From Lachnospiraceae bacterium (GTDB taxonomy: Bacteria > Bacillota > Clostridia > Lachnospirales > Lachnospiraceae), in NCBI GenBank assembly GCA_021199395.1, contig JAJQIE010000152.1:1-13763 (forward strand): DNA of 13,763 nucleotides, given 5' to 3'. The first letter of the stretch is position 1. Each line of letters begins with the position of its first letter. The notes below the pieces were generated by a model. It worked only from the letters and a program-made list of their open reading frames with translations. It was not told the origin of the DNA and made no database searches. Below, one piece after another: positions 7,704-13,763 of the stretch. The translations under genes were made by a program, and so were the position numbers.

Positions 7704-7839
7704 TTACTGTAAAAGCGTCGTCAATATCCAGGGTCGTGCCATGCTTGCATGGCTAAGAGCCTGGATAGTAGACGGTCCTGCGTGCCGGCGGCACGCGTTT
7801 AGGACAGACCGAAGCGAAGCAATCAGCTTTTACATGTAA
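7704..7839 (+). repeat. 136-bp branched structured element between oppA and oppB
   Basis: A closing stem pairs ttac-tgtaaaagc (7704-7716) with gcttttaca-t-gtaa (7826-7839), 13 bp with one bulge. Inside it are two compound arms. The first pairs tatccagg with cctggata and is capped by gccatgc/gcatggc (7738-7753). The second pairs gtcct with aggac and is capped by gcgtgcc/ggcacgc (7780-7796). The layout is a three-way junction. It could be a structured RNA or a miniature mobile element. I do not recognise a known family. Confidence 0.65.
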
Positions 7840-7895
7840 TAGTGCTCACATCAGCGAGCATGAGGATTTTCTGTGGAAATCAGAACATTACTTGT

Positions 7896-7924
7896 GCCCC
7901 GGAGTCAAAGAACGAATCTGGGAC
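7896..7924 (+). repeat. Family A hairpin upstream of oppB
   Basis: A 29-bp copy with left arm gccccggagtc, loop aaagaac and right arm gaatctgggac, with two mismatches and one G-T pair. It ends 4 bases before the oppB ribosome site gaggaggc. The rest of the 399-base oppA-oppB gap is taken up by the hairpin, B copy and branched element listed separately, plus a small stem tgctc/gagca at 7843-7860. Confidence 0.75.
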
Positions 7925-7939
7925 ATATGAGGAGGCAGT

Positions 7940-8929
7940 ATGCGAAAATACATTGTTAAGCGTATCTTGTTATCCGTTTTGATCCTGATTCTGGTGGCCT
8001 TTATCATCTACACTCTGATGCGCTGTCTGCCTACCTCCTATGTGGAGTCGATGGCGATGCAGCGGTCTACCACTCCGGGATCCAAAACCTATGAGGAATG
8101 GCTGGAGCAGCTAAATGCCCAGTACGGTCTGGATAAAGGGATTATCCAGGGCTTTCTTGCCTGGTGCGCACAGGCTGTGCGCGGCAATTTTGGCGACAGC
8201 TGGAAGTTTACCGTTCCTGTTATTGAAAAGTTTTTTGAAGTGATTCCGGTGTCTTTCGCGATGGCCGGTATCGCGTTTGTTCTGGAGCTGGCGATTGCGA
8301 TTCCGCTTGGCGTTATTGCCGCTGTGAGGCAGTATTCCAAAACGGATTACGCGATTACGACGGTCTCCCTGATCGGTATGTCGCTCCCGGCTTTCTTTTT
8401 TGCGGCGCTTTTAAAGCTGGTCTTTTCCGTGAAGCTTGGATGGTTTGACCTGACCGGACTGGTGGGGCGGAATTACGCGCAGCTGGATTCCTGGGGAAAA
8501 TTCTGGGATATGGCTCATCATCTGGTGCTGCCGATCCTTACGCTGGTAATTGTAGCGATAGGTTCCCTGATGCGTTATACCCGCACAAATATGCTGGAGG
8601 TCCTGAATTCCGATTACATTCGAACCGCGCGGGCAAAGGGTCTGTCGGAGAATAAGGTTATTTATCACCATGCGTTCCGCAATACGCTGATTCCGCTGGT
8701 GACGATCATTGGGTCCTCGCTTCCGGGTCTGTTTTCCGGCGCATTGATTACAGAGACCCTGTTTTCCATTCCGGGGATCGGCTATATCTCTTATCAGGCT
8801 ATGGTGGCCGGGGATATTCCGTTCAGCATGTTTTTCATGTGCTTTATCGCAGTGCTGACTCTGGTCTGTAACCTGCTGACGGATATTATGTATGCTGTCG
8901 TGGACCCGCGTGTCCGCGTGGCGGCGTAG
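7940..8929 (+). CDS. oppB: Peptide ABC transporter permease, OppB/DppB type
   Basis: This 329-residue membrane protein is one of the two transmembrane subunits of the importer. It starts with the family-typical RKYIVKRILLSVLILILVAF helix, followed by a periplasm-side loop and five more helices in a binding-protein-dependent permease domain. The ATPase-contacting EAA loop lies at residues 226-252 (YIRTARAKGLSENKVIYHHA continuing to RNTLIP). ITETLFSIPGIGY at 270-282 is a further hallmark. Length is normal. The ribosome site is gaggaggc before ATG 7940. oppC starts 13 bases after the stop, so the two are translationally close. It lies 399 bases after oppA, which would allow different expression of the binding protein and the membrane subunits. 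Confidence 0.95.
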   Translation: MRKYIVKRILLSVLILILVAFIIYTLMRCLPTSYVESMAMQRSTTPGSKTYEEWLEQLNAQYGLDKGIIQGFLAWCAQAVRGNFGDSWKFTVPVIEKFFEVIPVSFAMAGIAFVLELAIAIPLGVIAAVRQYSKTDYAITTVSLIGMSLPAFFFAALLKLVFSVKLGWFDLTGLVGRNYAQLDSWGKFWDMAHHLVLPILTLVIVAIGSLMRYTRTNMLEVLNSDYIRTARAKGLSENKVIYHHAFRNTLIPLVTIIGSSLPGLFSGALITETLFSIPGIGYISYQAMVAGDIPFSMFFMCFIAVLTLVCNLLTDIMYAVVDPRVRVAA

Positions 8930-8942
8930 GAAGGAGAAAAGG

Positions 8943-10505
8943 ATGAGTGAAAAAAATCTGAAAACACCCGATACAGAAGCTTCTTCTTCCACGGAATATT
9001 CTTTGAATGACGACCGGCGCGTCAGGGTTCTGACGCCGGGAGCGATGGTAGCGAAGCGTTTCTTCCGGAACCGGCTGGCTCTGGTGGGGATGGTCATGCT
9101 GATCGCAATGTTCCTGTTCTCTTTTGTCGGCGGATTTATCAGCCCCTACGATGAGAACCAGCAGTTCTACACCTATGAATACCAGTCTAAGCAGTATGCG
9201 GGCGTGGTTCGCAACGATGATTTCCGCTATCTGGTCGCGGACGACCAGGAATTTGGCTCTACCACGCAGGCATATTTCCTTCTGTATTACAATAATACGA
9301 GCGGCGAAGAGGATTTTTCCTTTGAAGATAAGGACATTGCCTATGATGCGGTGTTCGAGGGAACGGATTTTTATTCTGTCTACTCGGATGGAACGCTTCT
9401 GGCGATGGCGTTTAAGGATATTGTAAATTCAGACGATACGGATCTGAGCTTCCTGGTAAAGTGGGGAGCGCTGAAGGCTTATACGAATGGAGAGACATCG
9501 TTTGAGGCGGAGGGTACCGATTATACGATGGATGAGGATGGCAATATCGGTCTTGCGGATGGCACGATCGTCGGCTATATCAGCCGCTTTGTCGTAACCG
9601 CCACGGAAAATGGTGTGGCAATTTCCAGACAGTTCAAGGAGGAGCTGGATGAGGCGATCACCAATGATGAGACGGAATTCGTCTTTACGGACGAGGATGG
9701 CACGACCAGCACCTATGAGGTGAGCTATGAGGCGTTTACGGATAGCTGGACGGTCAACCAGGAGACAGAGACCTATGTCTATGACTCCTATGCCTCGCCT
9801 TCCCGCGCGCACTGGCTGGGAACGGATCGGAATGGCATGGATATGCTGACGCGCCTGATGTACGGCGGCCGGGTATCGCTGGTAATTGGTTTTATTGTTG
9901 TGTTTATCGCAGGACTTCTGGGAATTATCCTGGGCGGTATTTCCGGATATTTTGGAGGATGGGTGGACAACCTGATCATGCGTATTGTGGATGTGTTCTG
10001 GTGTATCCCGTCTACGCCGCTGATGATCATTCTGGGGGCGGCGATGGACGCGATGAATGTCGATCCGCAGATCCGGATGCTGTATCTGATGCTGCTTCTG
10101 GGCTTTTTAAGCTGGCCCTCTGTGGCGCGTCTGGTGCGCGGACAGATTCTGTCGCTGCGCGAACAGGAATTCATGGCGGCGGCGGAAGCCTGCGGAATCC
10201 GCTCATCGAGACGTATTTTCCGGCATTTGATTCCCAATGTCATGCCGCAGCTGATCGTATCCTGTACGATGATGCTGGGCAGTACGATCATCACGGAAGC
10301 GACGCTCTCCTTCTTAGGGCTGGGCGTGAAATTCCCGTTTGCTTCCTGGGGAAATATCATCAATGACGTCAACAGCACATATGTAATGACAAACTACTGG
10401 TTTATCTGGATTCCGGCAGGTGTCTGCCTGCTGATCACGGTATTGGGCTTCAACTTTGTCGGCGACGGCCTGCGGGACGCGTTTGATCCTAAGATGAAGC
10501 GGTAA
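8943..10505 (+). CDS. oppC: Peptide ABC transporter permease, OppC/DppC type, with large extracytoplasmic domain
   Basis: This 520-residue protein is the second transmembrane subunit. The N-terminal helix at residues 47-68 precedes the standard HWLGTDRNGMDMLTRLMYGG at 290-309, and the permease helices follow. The EAA loop is EFMAAAEACGIRSSRRIF at 409-426, and TLSFLGLGV is at 454-462. Typical OppC proteins have about 300 residues. Here roughly 210 extra residues (72-282), acidic and with a beta-rich look, sit between helix 1 and the permease domain and should lie outside the membrane. This domain contains none of the palindromic repeats. ATG 8943 follows aaggagaaaagg and is preferred over ATG 8892, which overlaps oppB. 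It is followed 14 bases later by oppD. Confidence 0.95.
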   Translation: MSEKNLKTPDTEASSSTEYSLNDDRRVRVLTPGAMVAKRFFRNRLALVGMVMLIAMFLFSFVGGFISPYDENQQFYTYEYQSKQYAGVVRNDDFRYLVADDQEFGSTTQAYFLLYYNNTSGEEDFSFEDKDIAYDAVFEGTDFYSVYSDGTLLAMAFKDIVNSDDTDLSFLVKWGALKAYTNGETSFEAEGTDYTMDEDGNIGLADGTIVGYISRFVVTATENGVAISRQFKEELDEAITNDETEFVFTDEDGTTSTYEVSYEAFTDSWTVNQETETYVYDSYASPSRAHWLGTDRNGMDMLTRLMYGGRVSLVIGFIVVFIAGLLGIILGGISGYFGGWVDNLIMRIVDVFWCIPSTPLMIILGAAMDAMNVDPQIRMLYLMLLLGFLSWPSVARLVRGQILSLREQEFMAAAEACGIRSSRRIFRHLIPNVMPQLIVSCTMMLGSTIITEATLSFLGLGVKFPFASWGNIINDVNSTYVMTNYWFIWIPAGVCLLITVLGFNFVGDGLRDAFDPKMKR

Positions 10506-10519
10506 GGGAGGTGGAGATT

Positions 10520-12103
10520 ATGGCAAAGAAAAATGCGGAAGGCTATCTCTCAGCAAAGGAATCGCGGCGTATTTCCAGAGAAAACCGCAGAATTACGGAT
10601 GAATTTGAAAAAAAGCGCAAGAGGAAGCACGTGCCGGAGTCGGAGTATACAACGAAGATGCGCGATCCCGCAAACGCGGTAGAATTTGACGACCTGCACA
10701 CCTATTTCTTTACGGATACGGGTACGGTAAAAAGTGTGGATGGAGTAAGCTTCGATGTACCGGCCGGCAAGACCGTCGGCATCGTGGGCGAGTCAGGCTG
10801 CGGCAAATCTGTGACCAGCCTTTCTCTGATGCAGCTGGTGCAGCGCCCGCAGGGGCAGATCGTTTCAGGAGAAATCCGCCTCAATATGGACGGCGCTGCC
10901 AATGGCGCGGATTCAAAAGACGAATCAGAGACAAGGGGAGAGCCACGCCATGCAAAATCGCCTGAGGGCGATGGCGCGGATTCAAAAGATGAATCCATGA
11001 CAAGTAAGGCATATGAAATTTCAAAGGTGCCGCAGGAAGTGATGCAGAAGATTCGGGGAAATTATGTCTCCATGATTTTCCAGGAGCCGATGACGAGCCT
11101 GAATCCGGTGTTCCGTATCGGGAAACAGGTGGATGAGGTGATTGCCCTGCACGACGGCGAGGGCAAGAGCAAAGCTGATGTGAAAAGCCGCACAATCGAG
11201 CTGCTGGAGATGGTGGGTATCGCGAACAGCGAGGGTGTGTATCGCAAGTTCCCGCATGAGTTGTCCGGCGGCATGCGGCAGCGCGTTATGATCGCAATGG
11301 CGCTCGCGTGCAATCCCAGAGTAATTATCGCGGACGAGCCGACGACAGCTTTGGATGTGACGATCCAGGCGCAGATTCTTGATCTGCTGCGCCGCCTGAA
11401 GGATCGGATCAATTCTTCTATCATGCTGATCACCCATGACCTGGGCGTGATTGCGGAGATGGCGGACTATGTGGTCGTGATGTATGCGGGGCGCGTGGTG
11501 GAGAAAGGAACCGCGGAAGAGATATTCGAGCATCCCTCCCATCCGTATACCATCGGCCTGATGGCGTCAAAGCCGGTTGTGGGAAAAAAGGTAGACGAGC
11601 TATACTCGATTCCCGGTAAGGTGCCGAATCCGGTCAACATGCCAAACTACTGTTATTTCAAGGATCGCTGTGAGATGTGCGTAGAGGGCTGCGGCGGAGC
11701 ATATCCGCACGAAGTCTCTTTAAGCCCGACCCATAAGGTTAGCTGTTATCGGTATTATGAGAAGAAAATCGCTTCTCATAATGCTTCAGAATCTGGCGAT
11801 TCTGTCGCTAACCTATCGGGTGAAAACCCGCAAGCGCGTTTTCCTTCCGATAGGTTATATTATGAGCAGGAAAGTGCGGCTAATGTCCTGGATTCAAAAG
11901 ACGAATCCAGGACAAGAAATGGAGAGCCGCGCCATGTGGAATCGCCTGACGGCGATGGCGCAGCTTGCGTCTCAGATTCAAAAAGCGAATCTGAGACAAG
12001 AAATGGAGAGCCGCGCCATGCAGTATCGCCTGACGGCGATGGCGCAGCCTGCGTCCTGGATTCAAAAGACGAATCCAGGACAAGTAAGGGAGGTGAGGCG
12101 TAA
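10520..12103 (+). CDS. oppD: Peptide ABC transporter ATPase, OppD/DppD type, with repeat-encoded insertions
   Basis: This 527-residue cytoplasmic ATPase subunit energises peptide import. Motifs: Walker A GESGCGKS 90-97, Q-loop Gln188, signature LSGGMRQR 248-255, Walker B VIIADEP 268-274, and His306. The C-terminal peptide-transporter domain has a cysteine cluster (378, 384, 387, 391, 409). Usual length is about 330-350 residues. The excess comes from a basic N-terminal extension, a repeat insert at about residues 126-163 between Walker A and the Q-loop, and a tail of about 110 residues (413-527) made almost wholly of repeat translation (DSKDESRTR and NGEPRHA units). All core motifs are intact, so a working ATPase is plausible. 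ATG 10520 is preferred to GTG 10511 because GGAGGT at 10507-10512 is correctly spaced. The stop TAA overlaps the oppF ATG. Confidence 0.95.
   Translation: MAKKNAEGYLSAKESRRISRENRRITDEFEKKRKRKHVPESEYTTKMRDPANAVEFDDLHTYFFTDTGTVKSVDGVSFDVPAGKTVGIVGESGCGKSVTSLSLMQLVQRPQGQIVSGEIRLNMDGAANGADSKDESETRGEPRHAKSPEGDGADSKDESMTSKAYEISKVPQEVMQKIRGNYVSMIFQEPMTSLNPVFRIGKQVDEVIALHDGEGKSKADVKSRTIELLEMVGIANSEGVYRKFPHELSGGMRQRVMIAMALACNPRVIIADEPTTALDVTIQAQILDLLRRLKDRINSSIMLITHDLGVIAEMADYVVVMYAGRVVEKGTAEEIFEHPSHPYTIGLMASKPVVGKKVDELYSIPGKVPNPVNMPNYCYFKDRCEMCVEGCGGAYPHEVSLSPTHKVSCYRYYEKKIASHNASESGDSVANLSGENPQARFPSDRLYYEQESAANVLDSKDESRTRNGEPRHVESPDGDGAACVSDSKSESETRNGEPRHAVSPDGDGAACVLDSKDESRTSKGGEA
10904..11004 (+). 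repeat. A-B-A palindromic insert inside the oppD ATPase domain
   Basis: Two family A units (10904-10932 and 10973-11001, each with a 7-nt loop between gattc and gaatc) flank one family B unit (10944-10976, atcgcc/ggcgat). Spacing between the A units is 69 bp, or 23 codons. The outer part of each A stem is degraded on the left side, where both read ggcgcggattc. The segment encodes GADSKDES twice around GEPRHAKSPEGD and keeps the reading frame. The 3' end acaagtaagg is the same as at the end of the oppD tail array. Confidence 0.88.
11762..11866 (+). repeat. Family C palindromic insertion in oppD, flanked by 9-bp direct repeats
   Basis: The 9-bp sequence tattatgag occurs at 11753-11761 and again at 11858-11866, so 105 bp (35 codons) lie between equivalent points. 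Within it are cagaatc/gattctg (11787-11804), a perfect 11-bp stem taacctatcgg/ccgataggtta with an inner gaaaac/gttttc, and an outer pair ctcataat (11775-11782) with attatgag (11859-11866). Bases 11756-11764 can also pair perfectly with 11772-11780, so two exclusive folds exist. The protein shows the duplication as YYE at both ends. Confidence 0.8.
11885..12091 (+). repeat. 84-bp-period A-B-A-B-A palindrome array forming the oppD C-terminus
   Basis: Family A units start at 11885, 11969 and 12053, exactly 84 bp (28 codons) apart, each a perfect 11-bp stem with a 7-nt loop. Family B units lie between them (about 11927-11961 and 12011-12045). The arms of the first and third A units read gtcctggattc, while the second reads gtctcagattc with fully matching changes in its right arm. 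The array is translated in the DSKDES frame. Its 3' end (acaagtaagg) leads directly into the GGGAGG ribosome site of oppF. Confidence 0.95.
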
Positions 12104-13155
12104 TGTCAGACAATATGGAAAAGAAAAATAAAGTCGGAAAGAATATCGGCAATGGTTCGGATTTTACGCCGGTTACCTATGATCCTCAGTATATTCTGAT
12201 GGTGAACGATTTAAAGAAGTATTTCCCGATCAAGGGAGGTATGGTTTCTCATACGGTCGGATATGTCAAGGCTGTGGATGGCGTGACTTTCAACCTGAAG
12301 CGAGGTACGACTATGGGACTGGTAGGCGAGTCCGGCTGTGGTAAGACAACGACCGGACGGACGATTCTCCGGCTGGCGGGAGAGAAGACTGGCGGTCAGG
12401 TGCTTTTCAACGGACAGGAAGTCTACGACCTTTCCGCAAAAGAAATGCGTCCGATGCGGACGAAAATGCAGATTATATTCCAGGATCCATTCTCCAGCCT
12501 TTCTCCGCGTATGCCGGTCGGAGAGATTATCGGCGAGGCAGTCAAAGAGCACAACCTGGTGAGCAAAGAGGAATACAGCGATTATCTCGACAAGGTCATG
12601 GACGACTGCGGCCTGCAGCCCTTCCACAAGGATCGCTATCCGCACGAATTTTCCGGCGGACAGCGGCAGCGTATCTGCATCGCCCGCGCCCTCGCTTTGA
12701 ATCCGGAATTTGTCGTCTGTGATGAGCCGGTATCTGCGCTGGACGTGTCCATTCAGGCACAGATTATCAACCTGCTCAAAGAGCTGCAGGAGAAGCGCAG
12801 CCTGACTTACCTGTTCATTTCCCACGACCTGTCTGTCGTCGAGCATATTTCAGACGTGGTGGGCGTAATGTATCTGGGAAATCTGGTGGAATACGGCGCG
12901 ACGGAGGATATTTTCCGCCATCCGCTGCACCCCTACACAGAGGCGCTGTTCTCCGCCATCCCGATACCGGATCCAAAAGCAAAAATGAACCGGATTGTCC
13001 TTGAAGGCTCGATTCCGTCTCCGGCGAACCCGCCGAGCGGCTGTAAATTCCACACCCGCTGCGCGAAATGTACACAGCGGTGCAGGGAGGAAGCTCCTAA
13101 GCAGGTCGAGGCAGAGCCGGGACATTATGTAGTGTGCCATCTGTATGACAAATAA
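12103..13155 (+). CDS. oppF: Peptide ABC transporter ATPase, OppF/DppF type
   Basis: This 350-residue second ATPase of the importer pairs with OppD. Motifs: Walker A GESGCGKT 75-82, Q-loop Gln127 in IIFQDPFSSL, signature FSGGQRQR 183-190, Walker B VVCDEP 204-209, and His241. The C-terminal peptide-transporter domain has Cys314, 320, 323 and 327. Length is normal, and no repeat insertion is present, in contrast to OppD. The ATG overlaps the oppD stop (TAATG), indicating translational coupling, and the ribosome site GGGAGGTGAGG sits just after the last family A hairpin. A short membrane-protein gene starts after its stop. Confidence 0.96.
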   Translation: MSDNMEKKNKVGKNIGNGSDFTPVTYDPQYILMVNDLKKYFPIKGGMVSHTVGYVKAVDGVTFNLKRGTTMGLVGESGCGKTTTGRTILRLAGEKTGGQVLFNGQEVYDLSAKEMRPMRTKMQIIFQDPFSSLSPRMPVGEIIGEAVKEHNLVSKEEYSDYLDKVMDDCGLQPFHKDRYPHEFSGGQRQRICIARALALNPEFVVCDEPVSALDVSIQAQIINLLKELQEKRSLTYLFISHDLSVVEHISDVVGVMYLGNLVEYGATEDIFRHPLHPYTEALFSAIPIPDPKAKMNRIVLEGSIPSPANPPSGCKFHTRCAKCTQRCREEAPKQVEAEPGHYVVCHLYDK

Positions 13156-13207
13156 GGAAGAAAGCATCTGCGAGGTACAAAGCAGCTTTGGCAGGGAGAT
13201 GACCGAA

Positions 13208-13540
13208 ATGGACAGAAATAAGAAGAATAAAGAGGAGAAAAACGCTCCATATCCATTAGAAGATGATGGCCATACCATCGCTGACATGAGCGGCATCGAG
13301 CGGTCGGGCATGTTCGGCCATTTCCCGAAAAGAAGAAGGGACGAAGGCGCGGCGGGTACCCCTGATTTAAAAAATGAATCAGGGACAGGAAGAAAAACAG
13401 AGCAGCCCCCATTTACGCGCAAAGAGCGGCGTATATATACGTTTGCCGCTCTGAGGGCGGGGCTGCTCATCGGACTGGTCTATATTGTCGGGTGCTGCGC
13501 GGTGATCGGACTGTTGTATCTGGCGTGGGTGGTGTTTTGA
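13208..13540 (+). CDS. Small C-terminally anchored membrane protein of unknown function
   Basis: I do not recognise a named family. The 110-residue protein has a charged, hydrophilic N-terminal part with the segment YPLEDDGHTIADMSGIERSG (residues 15-34), then a basic KRRR, then a family A repeat translated as DLKNESGTG near residues 53-61. A single hydrophobic helix at about 84-108 reaches the C-terminus. It is probably an anchored cytoplasmic tail. ATG 13208 follows cagggag at a good distance. ATG 13199 and ATG 13145 (overlapping the oppF stop) are in frame but have weaker sites. It begins 52 bases after oppF and is probably the last gene of the operon. The 78 bases after it are A+T-rich with no clear terminator. 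Confidence 0.75.
   Translation: MDRNKKNKEEKNAPYPLEDDGHTIADMSGIERSGMFGHFPKRRRDEGAAGTPDLKNESGTGRKTEQPPFTRKERRIYTFAALRAGLLIGLVYIVGCCAVIGLLYLAWVVF
13358..13386 (+). repeat. Family A hairpin inside the small membrane-protein gene
   Basis: A 29-bp copy with left arm acccctgattt, loop aaaaaat and right arm gaatcagggac, with eight Watson-Crick pairs and a G-T at the loop end. It is followed by agg in place of the usual aag. It is read in the same frame as the oppD copies (DLKNES versus DSKDES). Confidence 0.7.
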
Positions 13541-13618
13541 TGGGATTTTTCTCACTTGCTGATAGCATATTTTTGTTGTTTTTATCATCTTCCATGGATA
13601 ACAATTATGGGGGGTTTA

Positions 13619-13763
13619 ATGACGAATGCGATGACAGCAGCTACATGGCTCGTATGGCAGAATGACGCAAAACGGAAAGAACTGGAAACGGAGGAGTTCG
13701 GCGTTTATGAAGGGATTACGCATCTGAAATTGCAGAAGCTGCTATATTTTGCGCAGGGGATAC
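13619..13763 (+). CDS. Panacea-domain (DUF4065, SocA/GepA-like) protein, 5' part
   Basis: Only the first 48 residues are in the window, and the frame runs off the right edge. ATG 13619 follows a GGGGGG ribosome site 5 bases upstream. The start MTNAMTAATWLVWQND and especially ITHLKLQKLLYFAQG are the N-terminal hallmark of the Panacea domain. Panacea proteins act as antitoxins or chaperone-like partners in many toxin-antitoxin and phage-linked loci. The upstream 78 bases are A+T-rich, suggesting a separate transcript. Whether a toxin gene follows cannot be seen. Confidence 0.85.
   Translation, partial: MTNAMTAATWLVWQNDAKRKELETEEFGVYEGITHLKLQKLLYFAQGI

Noticed and set aside
10904..12081. The regularly spaced repeats as a CRISPR array.
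   Set aside because: The intervals are themselves a second conserved palindrome (B) rather than unique spacers, and the whole array is translated in the oppD frame. No cas gene is present.
11757..12131. Overlapping + strand frame across the oppD tail (repeating IQKTNPGQ).
   Set aside because: It arises because the A-B unit is open in several frames. It has no ribosome site and runs into oppF, while the oppD frame carries the conserved upstream domain.
13573..13604. Possible promoter (ttgttt with taacaa, 17-base spacing) for the Panacea gene.
   Set aside because: Matches to both boxes are poor in an A+T-rich stretch where chance hits are common.

Overview
The window looks like a chromosomal segment of a Clostridia-class gut Firmicute, most likely Lachnospiraceae. 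The evidence is strong GGAGG-type ribosome sites, moderately high G+C coding sequence, AzlC/AzlD and M3 peptidase proteins of that type, and a Panacea-domain gene. No rRNA, tRNA, CRISPR array or transposase is visible, so the genus is not assigned. Every gene is on the + strand.

Layout. 1-116: the tail of an unidentified gene. 218-1288: azlC-azlD, a two-part branched-chain amino acid exporter. 1431-3341: an M3-family oligoendopeptidase F carrying a 60-residue tandem-repeat insertion. 3339-3500: a 162-bp imperfect palindrome that begins on the peptidase stop codon. 3559-4113: a four-helix membrane protein of unknown function. 4146-4833: an A+T-richer MNT/HEPN (MntA-HepT type) toxin-antitoxin pair. 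4989-13155: a peptide ABC transporter operon behind a near-consensus promoter, in the order substrate-binding protein, two permeases, two ATPases. 13208-13540: a small membrane protein. 13619 to the end: the start of a Panacea (DUF4065) protein.

How the genes fit together: OppA-OppB-OppC-OppD-OppF would import oligopeptides, the M3 peptidase could cleave them in the cytoplasm, and AzlCD could export surplus branched-chain amino acids. This is a plausible nutritional theme, but the three groups are not one transcript.

The unusual content is a dense set of small palindromic elements, some inserted in frame inside genes. Family A is a 29-bp hairpin (11-bp arms, 7-nt loop, usually followed by aag). 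It occurs eight times, always in transcript-sense orientation, and the paired arms change together. Family B is a nested hairpin around atcgcc/ggcgat with four copies. A and B alternate in an A-B-A insert inside the OppD ATPase domain and in an 84-bp-period A-B-A-B-A array forming the end of OppD. Family C has one copy before azlC and one 105-bp copy in OppD flanked by 9-bp direct repeats. A fourth, 75-bp-period repeat splits the peptidase. In-frame, protein-coding palindromic elements of this kind resemble in concept the Rickettsia palindromic elements (RPEs). I regard this as the most likely undescribed system in the window. Its mobility and function are inferred, not shown.
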